Positions 8,043-16,494 of a stretch of 64,000 bases of DNA are shown one piece after another. How positions within the stretch are numbered: position 1 is the stretch's first letter; every line of letters starts with the position of its first letter. Below the pieces are notes generated by a model. The model was given only the letters and a program-made list of their open reading frames with translations, was not told where the DNA came from and made no database searches. This stretch comes from UBA10649 sp963793105 (GTDB taxonomy: Bacteria; Actinomycetota; Actinomycetes; S36-B12). The position numbers were made by a program, and so were the translations under genes. The stretch covers positions 1,087,607 through 1,151,606 of the forward strand of contig CAWBZB010000004.1 of the NCBI GenBank assembly GCA_963793105.1, read 5' to 3'.

Positions 8043-9890
8043 TCAGGTCGCCTTGCGGCGTGCCGTGGCCCTCCGGCGGCTGGGCCGCCAGGTGCCCTCG
8101 CCCGCCTCCGCTGCCGCCATCCGCAGCGACTCGCCGTGCGCCGCCAGCGCCTCCACGAGTCCGACCACGGTGCTGGTCTCGGCGAGTACGTCGACGCGCA
8201 GCCCGTGCTCCTCCGCGGCCTTCGCCGTCTGCGGCCCGATGCACGCGACGACGGTCGAGTGGTGCGGCTTGCCGGCGATGCCGACGAGGTTGCGCACGGT
8301 GCTGCTCGAGGTGAACAGGACGGCGTCGAAACCGCCCGTCTTGATGGCCTCGCGCGTCTCGGCGGGCGGCGGGGCCGCCCGCACGGTCCGGTAGGCCGTG
8401 ACGTCCTCGACCTCCCAGCCGAGCTCGGCAAGACCGGCGGCGAGCGTGTCCGTCGCGATGTCCGCGCGCGGCAGGAAGACCCGGTTGATGGGGTCGATCA
8501 GCGAGTCGTACGGGGGCCATTCCTCCAGGAGCGCACTGGTCGTCTGCTCCTGCGTCGGCGTGATGTCGGGGCGCACCCCGAATTCGATGAGGGCGTCGAC
8601 GGTGGGCTGGCCGACTGCAGCGACCTTCAGGCCGGCGAACGACCGGGCGTCGAGTCCGTACTCCTGCAGCTTCTCCCGGATGGCGCGCACGGCGTTGACC
8701 GAGGTGAACCCGATCCACTCGTACCGGCCCGACACCAGGCCGTGCACGGCACGGTCGATCTGCTGGGGGGTTCGCGGCGGCTCGACCGAGATGGTGGGGA
8801 CCTCGATCGGGATCGCCCCGTGGCCGCGCAGGAGGCCGACGACCGATCCGGCGTGATCCTGGGTGCGAGGGATCAGGACGCGCCATCCGAACAGCGCCTT
8901 GACCTCGAACCAGTCGAGCTTGTCGCGCTGCGACACCACGTCTCCGACGACCACGAGCCCGGGGCCTGACTGCCGTGCCGCCTTGGCCACCGCGCCGATC
9001 TCGCCGAGGGTGGAGACGAGGGTCCGCTGGTCCACCGTGGTTCCGCGTCGCGTCACCGCCATCGGCAGGTCCTCGCGCGCACCTGCCGAGACCAGGTGGG
9101 CAGCGATGTCGGCAGCGCGGTCGGCTCCGTTGAGGAACACGACCGTCGTACGTGGGGCGGCCAGGTCTGACCAGGGGAGGTCGGTGTCGTTCGCGTCGAC
9201 GATGCGCACCTGACGGACGCGGCCGCCGGTGAGTCCGAAGCCTGCGTAGGCCGGGACGGCGCTGACCTCGCTCACGCCGGGCGCCACCTCGAAATCGATG
9301 CGCGCCTTGCGGAGGGCGCCCGCCTCGTGCAGCAGGGAACCGTCGATGACCGGGTCGCCGGAGATCAACCGGACCGTGGTGCGTCCCTCGCGGGCGGCAC
9401 CGATGACGAGGGCGCTACGACCCGCCTGATCGAGAGGCAGCCCGTTCGCGTCGACCGCGACGACCACCTCCGCCGTCGGGCCGGCGTGCGCCTCGGCGAC
9501 GGCCACGGCATCGGAGTCGACCACCACGATGTCCGCGGCGGCGATGAGCGCAGCCGCCCTCAGGGTCAGCAGCTCGGGGTCGCCGGGTCCGGCCGCGACC
9601 AGGGACACCTGACCGTGCACGGGCTTGCGGCGCGCCTTCGCGCTGGACCCGGCAACGGGGACCGCGGCCACCGTGGCGGGCTTCCGGGCAGCCGCCGGCT
9701 TCGATGCCGGCTTCGCAACCGACCTCGTCGCCGACTTCGTGGCGGTGCGCTTGGCAGCCGTCGTCGACGGCTTCGCCGGGGCGGACTTCTTGGCGACCTG
9801 CTTCGTCGCCGGCGTCGACGCCGACTTCGACGGAGCGGACTTGGACGCGGCCGACTTCTTGGTGACCGACTTGCTGCTCGCGGTTGTCAT
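8043..9890 (-). CDS. hemD: uroporphyrinogen-III synthase fused to a SUMT-like domain, with a histone-like N-terminal tail
   Basis: Fusion protein of 615 aa. Residues 1-92 are a Lys/Ala/Ser/Thr/Pro-rich tail with repeated KSA, KPA and TKS units, like histone H1 C-terminal tails. About 93-330 is a uroporphyrinogen-III methyltransferase-like domain with AAGPGDPELLT and ISGDPVIDG. About 345-585 is the HemD domain (WRVLIPRTQDHAG; GFTSVNAVRAI; FLPRADIATDTL; VLFTSSSTVRNL), which cyclises hydroxymethylbilane. SUMT-HemD fusions are normal in Actinomycetota; the basic tail is not. A basic stretch, RRRATARRKAT, closes the protein. The ATG overlaps the rex stop as ATGA. hemA and hemC, which usually lie between rex and hemD, are absent here. 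Confidence 0.92.
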   Translation of the reverse strand: MTTASSKSVTKKSAASKSAPSKSASTPATKQVAKKSAPAKPSTTAAKRTATKSATRSVAKPASKPAAARKPATVAAVPVAGSSAKARRKPVHGQVSLVAAGPGDPELLTLRAAALIAAADIVVVDSDAVAVAEAHAGPTAEVVVAVDANGLPLDQAGRSALVIGAAREGRTTVRLISGDPVIDGSLLHEAGALRKARIDFEVAPGVSEVSAVPAYAGFGLTGGRVRQVRIVDANDTDLPWSDLAAPRTTVVFLNGADRAADIAAHLVSAGAREDLPMAVTRRGTTVDQRTLVSTLGEIGAVAKAARQSGPGLVVVGDVVSQRDKLDWFEVKALFGWRVLIPRTQDHAGSVVGLLRGHGAIPIEVPTISVEPPRTPQQIDRAVHGLVSGRYEWIGFTSVNAVRAIREKLQEYGLDARSFAGLKVAAVGQPTVDALIEFGVRPDITPTQEQTTSALLEEWPPYDSLIDPINRVFLPRADIATDTLAAGLAELGWEVEDVTAYRTVRAAPPPAETREAIKTGGFDAVLFTSSSTVRNLVGIAGKPHHSTVVACIGPQTAKAAEEHGLRVDVLAETSTVVGLVEALAAHGESLRMAAAEAGEGTWRPSRRRATARRKAT

Positions 9891-10657
9891 GCGTTGATCG
9901 CCTCTCCCAGCGACTCTGAATCAAATGAAGGGGTCTTGGATTCCGTCTCGTCGCTGCGCCGCTGCTCGTGGAACGCCAGGATCTGCAGCTCGACGGCGAG
10001 GTCGACCTTGCGCACCTCCACGTCCTCGGGAACCGAGAGGACGACGGGGGCGAAGTTGAGAATGCTGCGGATTCCCGCAGCGACAAGCCGGTCGCACACG
10101 TCCTGGGCCGACTCCGCGGGGGTGGCGATCACGCCGATGTGCGCCCCTCCGTCGGTCACGACGGCCTCCAGGTCGGTCATCGGACGCACGACGATCCGCG
10201 CTCCCGGGATGCCGAGGTCCTGGCCCACGACGTCGGGGTGCGAGTCCAGCAGCCCCACGACCGCGAAGCCGCGGGACGCGAACCCGCGGTAGGCGACGAG
10301 GGCCTGGCCCAGGTTCCCTGCCCCGACGATGACGACTCCCCAGGGCTGGGTGAGGCCCAGCTCGCGGGAGATCTGGTAGGCGAGGAAGCGGACGTCGTAT
10401 CCGACGCCGCGGGTCCCGTACGAGCCCAGATGCGACAGGTCCTTGCGCAGCTTCGCCGAGGAGACCCCGCAGGCCTGGGCGAGCTCCTCGGATGAGACCG
10501 TCGACACGCCCGCGTCGGCCAGCTGCCCGAGGACCCGGTGGTAGATCGGCAGGCGGGCCACGGTCGCGTCCGGGATGTCGCGGGCGCCGTCACGGCCTCG
10601 GTTGGGCCCGCCGACGACCGGAATCACCGCTGAGCGGTTCGATCGGGCAGCAGACAC
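9887..10657 (-). CDS. rex: redox-sensing transcriptional repressor Rex
   Basis: Homodimeric repressor that senses the NADH/NAD+ ratio. An N-terminal winged helix (about residues 30-105, with SSEELAQACGVSSAKLRKDLS and GSYGTRGVGYDV) is followed by a Rossmann domain with VGAGNLGQAL. GTG at 10657 is chosen because GGAG precedes it at good spacing; an earlier in-frame start at 10735 lies on top of the predicted promoter. At 256 aa the length is typical. It is coupled to hemD, so respiration state would affect tetrapyrrole synthesis and probably the cytochrome c block downstream. Confidence 0.93.
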   Translation of the reverse strand: MSAARSNRSAVIPVVGGPNRGRDGARDIPDATVARLPIYHRVLGQLADAGVSTVSSEELAQACGVSSAKLRKDLSHLGSYGTRGVGYDVRFLAYQISRELGLTQPWGVVIVGAGNLGQALVAYRGFASRGFAVVGLLDSHPDVVGQDLGIPGARIVVRPMTDLEAVVTDGGAHIGVIATPAESAQDVCDRLVAAGIRSILNFAPVVLSVPEDVEVRKVDLAVELQILAFHEQRRSDETESKTPSFDSESLGEAINA

Positions 10658-10724
10658 GGCTCTCCAGGGGAAGATGTCGATCCTTGGGGCCGAACGGGCC
10701 TCCGAGCAGGTGTTCGACGCACAT

Positions 10725-10753
10725 AGATTAGGCATGTGCGAACGAAGTCACAA
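10725..10753 (-). promoter_or_regulatory. rex promoter with candidate Rex operator
   Basis: Reading the minus strand, TTGTGA (10748-10753) and TAATCT (10725-10730) are separated by exactly 17 nt. The -35 and spacer contain TGTG at one end and CACA at the other, resembling a Rex box, but with 10 nt between the half sites instead of the usual 8. The promoter is well supported; autoregulation by Rex is inference. Confidence 0.5.
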
Positions 10754-10819
10754 AGTTGACCGGACGTTCGCGTCCGACTATCGGTACATCAGGGACGTCG
10801 ACCCCGCGCCCGGCAGCCG

Positions 10820-11071
10820 CTAGGCCTGGCCCGATCCGGCGAGCGCCGCGCGCAGACGCACGGGGTCGACGCGCCAGAAGTCATGGGGCTGCTCGTCCAC
10901 GAGGATGACCGGAATCCGCTCCCAGTACTCGTCGTACAGGGCGGGATCGTCCTCGATCGACAGCTCCTGCCAGCCCTCTCCGGTCTCGGCGCACACCGCT
11001 GCGATCGCCTCGCGGGCCACGTCGCACAGATGGCAGCCCGGCTTGCCGATGAGGGTGATGCGCTCGCTCAC
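10820..11071 (-). CDS. glutaredoxin-like (DUF836 type) protein
   Basis: Thioredoxin-fold protein of 83 aa with the redox motif CHLC (C13, C16) after ITLIGKPG and a cis-proline at RIPVILVD. The size and motif match the small glutaredoxin-like protein next to hemA/rex in mycobacteria. GTG at 11071 overlaps the stop of the upstream ligase as GTGA. The partner protein is unknown. Confidence 0.85.
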   Translation of the reverse strand: MSERITLIGKPGCHLCDVAREAIAAVCAETGEGWQELSIEDDPALYDEYWERIPVILVDEQPHDFWRVDPVRLRAALAGSGQA

Positions 11072-12585
11072 GCCCCGTAGCCGCCGTCTCCGTACACGTC
11101 CCTCAGCCGCCCCTTCGCCACCTTCCCGGTGGCCGAGTGCGGCAGGGCCTCGACCACCCGGATCACCGTCGGGCACTTGAACCGGGCCAGGCGCAGCGCG
11201 CAGTGCTCCGCCACCTGCTCGGCCGTCACCAGGGATCCCCGCCGCGGCACCACCAGCGCCGTCACCGCCTCACCCGTGGCATCGTCCGGGACTCCGACCA
11301 CGGCGGCCTCGGCGACCCCGTCGAGGTCGTCGATGACCAGTTCGATCTCCCGCGGGTAGACGTTGAAGCCGTTCACGAGGATGACCTCACGCCGACGGTC
11401 CACGACGTGCAGGTCGCCGTCCTCGTCGGCATAGGCCACGTCACCGGAGCGGAACCAGCCCTCGGCATCCGGGCCGCCCGCCCCGTCAGGCCAGTAGCCG
11501 TGGAACACCGACGGACCCCGGACCCAGACCTCCCCGGGGTCGCCCTCGTCCACGTCGGACCCGGTCTCGTCGACCAGGCGGATGTCCAGCCCCGGCAGCG
11601 GCCGGCCCACCGAGCCGGCCTTGGGGGTCCCCGAGACGAGCGTCGTGGCCACCACGGGCGCGGTCTCGGTCATCCCGTAGCCCTCGAAGATGCCCAGACC
11701 GGTGAGCTCTCCGAACGCCTCGAACACGCGCGGCGGCAGTGGCGCGCCGCCGCTCGACAGCATCCGGACGCTGGCCATGCCCTCGCGCAGCCCCGGAGTC
11801 GCGCACCACGCCTGGTACATGGCGGGTGCGCCCGCGATGGTGGTCACGCGGTTCGAGGTGATCAGCTGCAGTGACTCGACGGGATCGAACCGGTCGCTGA
11901 GCACGCTGGTGGCGCCGGCGGCGACCGCCAGGCCGAGGGCGGTGTTCAGTCCGTACACGTGGAACATCGGCAGCACGATGAGCACGACGTCGTCGTCCAC
12001 GACCGCCGGGGGGTCGGTGAGGGCAAGCAGCATCTCGATGTTGGCCCGCAGCGCGCCATGGGTCAGCATCGCCCCCTTGGGCCGTCCGCTCGTGCCGGCC
12101 GTGAAGAGGAGCAGCGCCAGCGCGTCCGGCGCGGTCGCCACTTCCGCCAGCACCGCTCCCTCGCCCGCACGGACGATCGCGGACCAGTCCGGTCCGTCGA
12201 TCGACACCACCTCGCAGCCGGGGAAGGCGGCCGACGCCTCATCCCCGACCTGCTCGGTCGAGGGCTGGACCACCAGCATCCGGGCACCGGAATCGGCGAG
12301 CATGACGGCAACCTCCGCGCTGGTGTACGCGGGGTTCAGCGGGACCGTGACGAGACCGGCGCGAGCGGCGCCGTAGTAGGCGATGACGAACTCGTAGCAG
12401 TTGCCCAGGAGCAGGGCGATCCGGTCACCGGCATGCATTCCGCGCGTGATCAGGCCGGCCGCGAAGGCATCGGCCTCGCGATCGACCTCCGCCCAGGTCT
12501 GCTGGCGGTCGCCGGACACGATGCACAGGGCATCAGGATGACGCTGTGCGGACGCACGCAGGAATCCCGCGATGTTGGCGTTCAC
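11068..12585 (-). CDS. AMP-dependent acyl-CoA synthetase (fatty-acid-CoA ligase family)
   Basis: Activates a carboxylic acid as acyl-adenylate and then as CoA thioester. The P-loop FTAGTSGRPKGAM lies near residue 165, YGMTETAP near 310, the hinge motif GWFRSGDVA near 385, and the catalytic lysine in PHSATGKVAKG near the C-terminus. At 505 aa it has the size of medium/long-chain ligases. GTG at 12585 has GGAGG 7 nt upstream; a GTG two codons earlier is too close to it. The substrate is unknown. Confidence 0.86.
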   Translation of the reverse strand: MNANIAGFLRASAQRHPDALCIVSGDRQQTWAEVDREADAFAAGLITRGMHAGDRIALLLGNCYEFVIAYYGAARAGLVTVPLNPAYTSAEVAVMLADSGARMLVVQPSTEQVGDEASAAFPGCEVVSIDGPDWSAIVRAGEGAVLAEVATAPDALALLLFTAGTSGRPKGAMLTHGALRANIEMLLALTDPPAVVDDDVVLIVLPMFHVYGLNTALGLAVAAGATSVLSDRFDPVESLQLITSNRVTTIAGAPAMYQAWCATPGLREGMASVRMLSSGGAPLPPRVFEAFGELTGLGIFEGYGMTETAPVVATTLVSGTPKAGSVGRPLPGLDIRLVDETGSDVDEGDPGEVWVRGPSVFHGYWPDGAGGPDAEGWFRSGDVAYADEDGDLHVVDRRREVILVNGFNVYPREIELVIDDLDGVAEAAVVGVPDDATGEAVTALVVPRRGSLVTAEQVAEHCALRLARFKCPTVIRVVEALPHSATGKVAKGRLRDVYGDGGYGA

Positions 12586-12640
12586 GCTCACCCCTCCTCG
12601 AATCGCTCCCGAGTCTGGCACACGGGCCCACGCCGCTGGG

Positions 12641-12646
12641 TACTCT
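12641..12646 (+). promoter_or_regulatory. -10 element of leaderless HAD gene
   Basis: TACTCT is followed by 6 nt and GTG at 12653; no Shine-Dalgarno. Confidence 0.5.
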
Positions 12647-12652
12647 CGGCCT

Positions 12653-13558
12653 GTGAACGAGTCCCCGCAGCCAGAGGTACGCCCGACCGAGGTGCGCAGC
12701 GACGTGCTCTCGCGCTACCGCCAGGCCGGGCAGGCGTCCGCGGCGGCCGCCAGCCCGGGCCACTCGGAGACGATGACGGCCGACGAGACCGGGGCCGCCT
12801 TCTTCGACGTGGACAACACCATCATGCGCGGCGCCAGCCTGTTCCACTTCGCCAAGGGACTGGCCCAGCGCAAGTTCTTCAGCGGCCGCGAGATCGTCGG
12901 TTTCGGGGTGAAGCAGGTCAAGTTCGTCCTCAGCGGGTCCGAGGACGTCGAGGACATGGCCTCCGCCACCGAGGCGGCGCTGTCCTTCGTCGAGGGGCGG
13001 CGGGTCGCCGAGCTCGAGCATCTGGGTGAGGAGATCTTCGACGAGAGCATGGTCGACAAGCTCATCCCCGGAACCCTGGCCATGGCGCAGGGTCACCTCG
13101 ATTCCGGGCAGCAGGTCTGGCTGGTGACCGCGACCCCCGTCGAGCTGGCGACCGTCATCGCGAAGCGCCTCGGGCTCACCGGCGCGCTGGGCACCGTCGC
13201 GGAGGTCAGGGACGGCGTCTACACCGGTCACCTCGACGGTCCTCCGCTGCACGGTCTGGCGAAGGCGGAGGCGATCCGGGCGATCGCGGAGCGCGAGGGG
13301 CTGGATCTGGCCCGCTGCTCGGCCTACTCGGACTCCTCCAACGACATCCCCATGCTGTCGCTCGTGGGCAACCCGGTGGCGGTCAACCCGGACTCGACCC
13401 TTCGGGCCCACGCCCGTGACAACGACTGGAAGATCCGAGACTTCCGGCGCCGGGAGCAGTTCAAGCGCTTCGCGCTGCCGGCGGTGTCCGGGGCCGGCGG
13501 GGTGGCGGTGGGCATCGCGATCGGCTACGCGTCCGCGCGGAGCCGGCGCACCGGGTAG
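12653..13558 (+). CDS. HAD-IB family hydrolase (SerB1-like)
   Basis: Haloacid-dehalogenase-type phosphohydrolase of 301 aa. Motif I is FFDVDNTI near residue 44, motif II is the Thr in LVTATP, motif III the Lys in LAKAEAI, and motif IV is YSDSSNDIPML. The C-terminus has a hydrophobic stretch (LPAVSGAGGVAVGIAIGYA) followed by Arg residues, which suggests a membrane anchor. It may act on phosphoserine or a lipid phosphate. Its last codons and stop lie in the first copy of a 31-bp tandem repeat. Confidence 0.87.
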   Translation: MNESPQPEVRPTEVRSDVLSRYRQAGQASAAAASPGHSETMTADETGAAFFDVDNTIMRGASLFHFAKGLAQRKFFSGREIVGFGVKQVKFVLSGSEDVEDMASATEAALSFVEGRRVAELEHLGEEIFDESMVDKLIPGTLAMAQGHLDSGQQVWLVTATPVELATVIAKRLGLTGALGTVAEVRDGVYTGHLDGPPLHGLAKAEAIRAIAEREGLDLARCSAYSDSSNDIPMLSLVGNPVAVNPDSTLRAHARDNDWKIRDFRRREQFKRFALPAVSGAGGVAVGIAIGYASARSRRTG

Positions 13559-13603
13559 CGCGTCCGCGCGGAGCCGGCGCGCCAGGTAGCGCGTCCGCGC
13601 GGG
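13529..13603. repeat. 31-bp tandem repeat, 2.4 copies, spanning the HAD stop codon
   Basis: Copies begin at 13529, 13560 and 13591 (partial), each starting GCGTCCGCGCGG. The first two differ at 2 of 31 positions. The first copy encodes the final residues and TAG of the HAD gene; the others fill the space up to the convergent aldo/keto reductase stop at 13604. Confidence 0.9.
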
Positions 13604-14422
13604 TCAGTGCCCGACGATGTTCGGGTCCGCCACGTCGGTCTCGGTGCCGTCCATCGGGGCGATCGCGTCGAGATCGGCCGCCGACAGCGCAAGATCCTGG
13701 GCGGCGAGGTTCTCGATCAGCCGCTCCCGGTTCGAGGACTTCGGCACGACGCCGACGCCCTGGGCGAGATGCCACGCCAGCACGATCTGGGCCGGAGTGC
13801 AGTCATGGCTGGCTGCGAGCGTGCCGAAGACGGGCTGGCGCAGCAGGTCATTGCCCTGCCCGAGCGGGGACCACGCCTGCGTGAGGATGCCGTGCGCGGT
13901 GTTGTAGGCACGGGGCGCGACCTGCTGATGACGCGGGTTCATCTGCAGCTGGTCCAGCACGGGGGCCACACCGGTGGCTTCGACGATGCGGTCCAGGTGT
14001 TCGGGGAGGAAGTTCGACGTGCCGATGTGCCGCACCAGCCCCTGCTCGCGTAGCGCGATCAGCCCCTCCCACGCCTCGACATAGCGGTCGTGGCCGGGGT
14101 TGGGCCAGTGGATGAGCATGAGGTCCAGGTAGTCGACGCCGAGCTTGCGGGCACTGTCCTCGAAGGCCCGTTGGACGCCGGCCACGCTGTGGCTCCCGCG
14201 GTCGAACTTGGTCGTGATGAAGACGTCCTCGCGGGGGACGCCGCTGGCCCGCACGCCACGGCCGACACCCGTCTCGTTGCCGTAGGCGAAGGCAGTGTCG
14301 ACGAGGCGGTAGCCCAGCTCCAGGGCCTCGGCGACCACCCGCTCGCATTCGTCGTCCGCCATCGGCCAGGTGCCCAGGCCGACGCCCGGGATCGATCCGC
14401 CGTCCGAGAGGGTCATCCGCAT
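13604..14422 (-). CDS. aldo/keto reductase
   Basis: NADPH-dependent carbonyl reductase of 272 aa with the full tetrad: Asp and Tyr in DTAFAYGNETGVG, Lys in TTKFDRG and His in LMLIHWPNPG. The cofactor segment is VVPKSSNRERLIEN. The ATG at 14422 (MRMTLSDGG) is supported by TACCGT exactly 6 nt upstream. The closest class is the 2,5-diketo-gluconate reductase-like AKR5 type; the physiological substrate is unknown. Confidence 0.88.
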   Translation of the reverse strand: MRMTLSDGGSIPGVGLGTWPMADDECERVVAEALELGYRLVDTAFAYGNETGVGRGVRASGVPREDVFITTKFDRGSHSVAGVQRAFEDSARKLGVDYLDLMLIHWPNPGHDRYVEAWEGLIALREQGLVRHIGTSNFLPEHLDRIVEATGVAPVLDQLQMNPRHQQVAPRAYNTAHGILTQAWSPLGQGNDLLRQPVFGTLAASHDCTPAQIVLAWHLAQGVGVVPKSSNRERLIENLAAQDLALSAADLDAIAPMDGTETDVADPNIVGH

Positions 14423-14428
14423 AGGCGC

Positions 14429-14434
14429 ACGGTA
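14429..14434 (-). promoter_or_regulatory. -10 element of leaderless aldo/keto reductase
   Basis: Minus-strand TACCGT, then 6 nt, then ATG at 14422. Confidence 0.45.
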
Positions 14435-14463
14435 ATGGCTCGCGGCCATCCCTCGCGCGGCGG

Positions 14464-15498
14464 TCAGCCGAAGGCGGAGGGGCGCTTCACCAGCAAGCGG
14501 TACAGCGACTGCTGGATCTGCTCGCGAACCTGGTCGGTCAGGTTGAACACCACCATCGGGTCGTCCGCCGAGCCCTCCGGGAACTGATCGGTCCGGATGG
14601 GCTCCCCGAAATGGATCAGCCACTTGCTGGGCAGCGGCACCATGCCGAGCGGCCCCAGCCACGGGAAGGTCGGCGTGATCGGGAAGTAGGGCAGTCCGAG
14701 CACCCGGGCGACCGTCTTCGCGTTGCCGATCATCGGGTAGATCTCCTCGGCCCCCACGATCGCCGTCGGGATGATCGGGGCGCCGGTGCGCAGGGCGGCA
14801 GCAACGAATCCCCCACGACCGAACCGCTGCAGTCGGTATCGCTGCCCGAAGGGCTTCCCGACGCCCTTGAAGCCCTCGGGCCAGACGCCCACGAGCTCGC
14901 CGGCCGCGAGCAGTCGCTCCGCGTCGGGGTGGCAGGCGAGGGTGTGCCCCGCCTTCCTGGCGACCTCGCCCATGAACGGCGTCTGGAACACCAGGTTGGC
15001 GCCCAGCATGCGCAGGTGACGATGTGCCGGATGCTCGTCGTGCAGCGCCACCTGGGTCATCGCCGAGTCGATGGCGATCACTCCCGAGTGGTTCGCGACC
15101 ACGAGCGCCCCCGAGTCGGACGGCACGTTCTCCAGGCCCGTCGTCTCGACACGGAACCAGGACCGGTAGAGCGGGCGCAGCAGGGCGAGCAGCACCCGGT
15201 CGGTGAGCTCAGGATCGAAGCCGAAGTCGTCGACGGAGTAGTCCCCGGTCAGTCGACGACGTGCGAACTCGATCCACCCGTCCTCATCCAGCGGGATCTC
15301 CGCATCCGTGATGACCTCGGGCGGGTCCACCGCGGGGTCGTCGACGACCGCGCGCCGACGGACTGTGCCGGTCGCCGTCGGCTCGGGCTGCGGGCCGGTG
15401 TTGCCGACCAGCCGGGCCGCCTTCGACGGACCCAGGCGCCCGGCGGCGGCCGACGGCTCCTCGGGGGTGCCGAACGGGATGACCTCGGCGTCAGGCAA
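14464..15498 (-). CDS. lysophospholipid acyltransferase family protein (PlsC-like)
   Basis: Glycerolipid acyltransferase of 344 aa. The first 100 or so residues are low-complexity. The catalytic domain follows, with NHSGVIAID (HX4D type) near residue 165 and the acceptor-site motif VWPEGFKG near 245. TTG at 15498 is taken as the start because GGGAGG precedes it, and this start lies across the stop of the upstream epimerase (8-nt overlap). The pair matches mycobacterial Rv0501-Rv0502, suggesting a role in envelope lipid synthesis. Confidence 0.84.
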   Translation of the reverse strand: MPDAEVIPFGTPEEPSAAAGRLGPSKAARLVGNTGPQPEPTATGTVRRRAVVDDPAVDPPEVITDAEIPLDEDGWIEFARRRLTGDYSVDDFGFDPELTDRVLLALLRPLYRSWFRVETTGLENVPSDSGALVVANHSGVIAIDSAMTQVALHDEHPAHRHLRMLGANLVFQTPFMGEVARKAGHTLACHPDAERLLAAGELVGVWPEGFKGVGKPFGQRYRLQRFGRGGFVAAALRTGAPIIPTAIVGAEEIYPMIGNAKTVARVLGLPYFPITPTFPWLGPLGMVPLPSKWLIHFGEPIRTDQFPEGSADDPMVVFNLTDQVREQIQQSLYRLLVKRPSAFG

Positions 15499-16462
15499 CT
15501 CCCACCTCCCTGATCGCGTCGCTGCCGCGGACGAACGACATGAAGGCATCCTCGCTCGTCCACACCGGCGTGAAGCCCAGCAGGTGCCGCATCGCGCGCG
15601 TATCGAGGGCCCGGCCGTAGGTGAGGTAGCGCACGGCCTCCGGGGAGAAGTCCGCGAGCCCCGTCGCGCTGAGACTGCGCCCGAGGGGCCCGAACAGGAT
15701 TCCGGGAACGGCCAACGTGGGACGCCGCGACCGGCGGACCGCCTGCGACAGCATGATGACGCCGTCGCCGGCGACGTTGAACGTGCCCTCGCGAGGGGAC
15801 GTGACGGCCTGCCGGATCGCCTCGAGCCCGTCATCCTCGTGGATGAACTGCAGGCGCGGGTCGAAGCCCAGGACGGTCGGGACCATCGGCATGGAGAAGT
15901 ACGCCGTCAGGGCCGTCTGGACGCGCGGGCCGATGAAGTTCGCGAACCGGAGGGTCGTGACCGACACATCGGGGCGACGCCGGGCGAAGCCCCGGACGTA
16001 GGTCTCCACCTCGACCGAGTCCTTGGCCCAGCCCGAGGTGGGAGCGTGCTTGGGCTCCATGTCCTCGGTGAACTTCGCCGGGTCCTTCGGTCCGGAGCCG
16101 TACACGGCCGCAGTGGACTTCACGATGAGGGATCGCACGCTCGGGGTCCGTTGGCAGGCAGCCAGCAGCTGCATGGTCCCGATGACGTTGATCTCCTTCA
16201 TCGTGGACCGTCCACCGGCCTGCTTCGGCGTCGCGATGACGCCCATGTGGACCACGGTGTCCACCCCGGCCTCGCCGAGCACCTTCGCGATCACCGGGTT
16301 GCGGATGTCGGCGCGGACGAAGTGGGTGCCCGCGAGGGGCCGCTCCGGTGCCACGACATCGACCCCGATCACGGTCTCGACCGCCGGATCAGCGGCAAGG
16401 ACGCCGGCCATGCGACCGCCGAGGTACCTCGATACGCCCGTCACGAGCACGGTGCGTCCCAT
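15491..16462 (-). CDS. NAD-dependent epimerase/dehydratase (GalE2-like extended SDR)
   Basis: Rossmann-fold protein of 323 aa with the nucleotide-binding start VLVTGVSRYLGGRM, then DIRNP and STAAVYGSG. The usual catalytic YXXXK is not evident: the equivalent stretch reads TSGWAKDSVEVE, with Trp where Tyr is expected and no Lys at +4. It may bind NAD without normal epimerase chemistry, or act in a different way. It sits between the bS22-like gene and the acyltransferase, as in mycobacteria. Confidence 0.82.
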   Translation of the reverse strand: MGRTVLVTGVSRYLGGRMAGVLAADPAVETVIGVDVVAPERPLAGTHFVRADIRNPVIAKVLGEAGVDTVVHMGVIATPKQAGGRSTMKEINVIGTMQLLAACQRTPSVRSLIVKSTAAVYGSGPKDPAKFTEDMEPKHAPTSGWAKDSVEVETYVRGFARRRPDVSVTTLRFANFIGPRVQTALTAYFSMPMVPTVLGFDPRLQFIHEDDGLEAIRQAVTSPREGTFNVAGDGVIMLSQAVRRSRRPTLAVPGILFGPLGRSLSATGLADFSPEAVRYLTYGRALDTRAMRHLLGFTPVWTSEDAFMSFVRGSDAIREVGVA

Positions 16463-16494
16463 GAGACCCCTTGAAGCCGGACTGCCGGAGGCGA

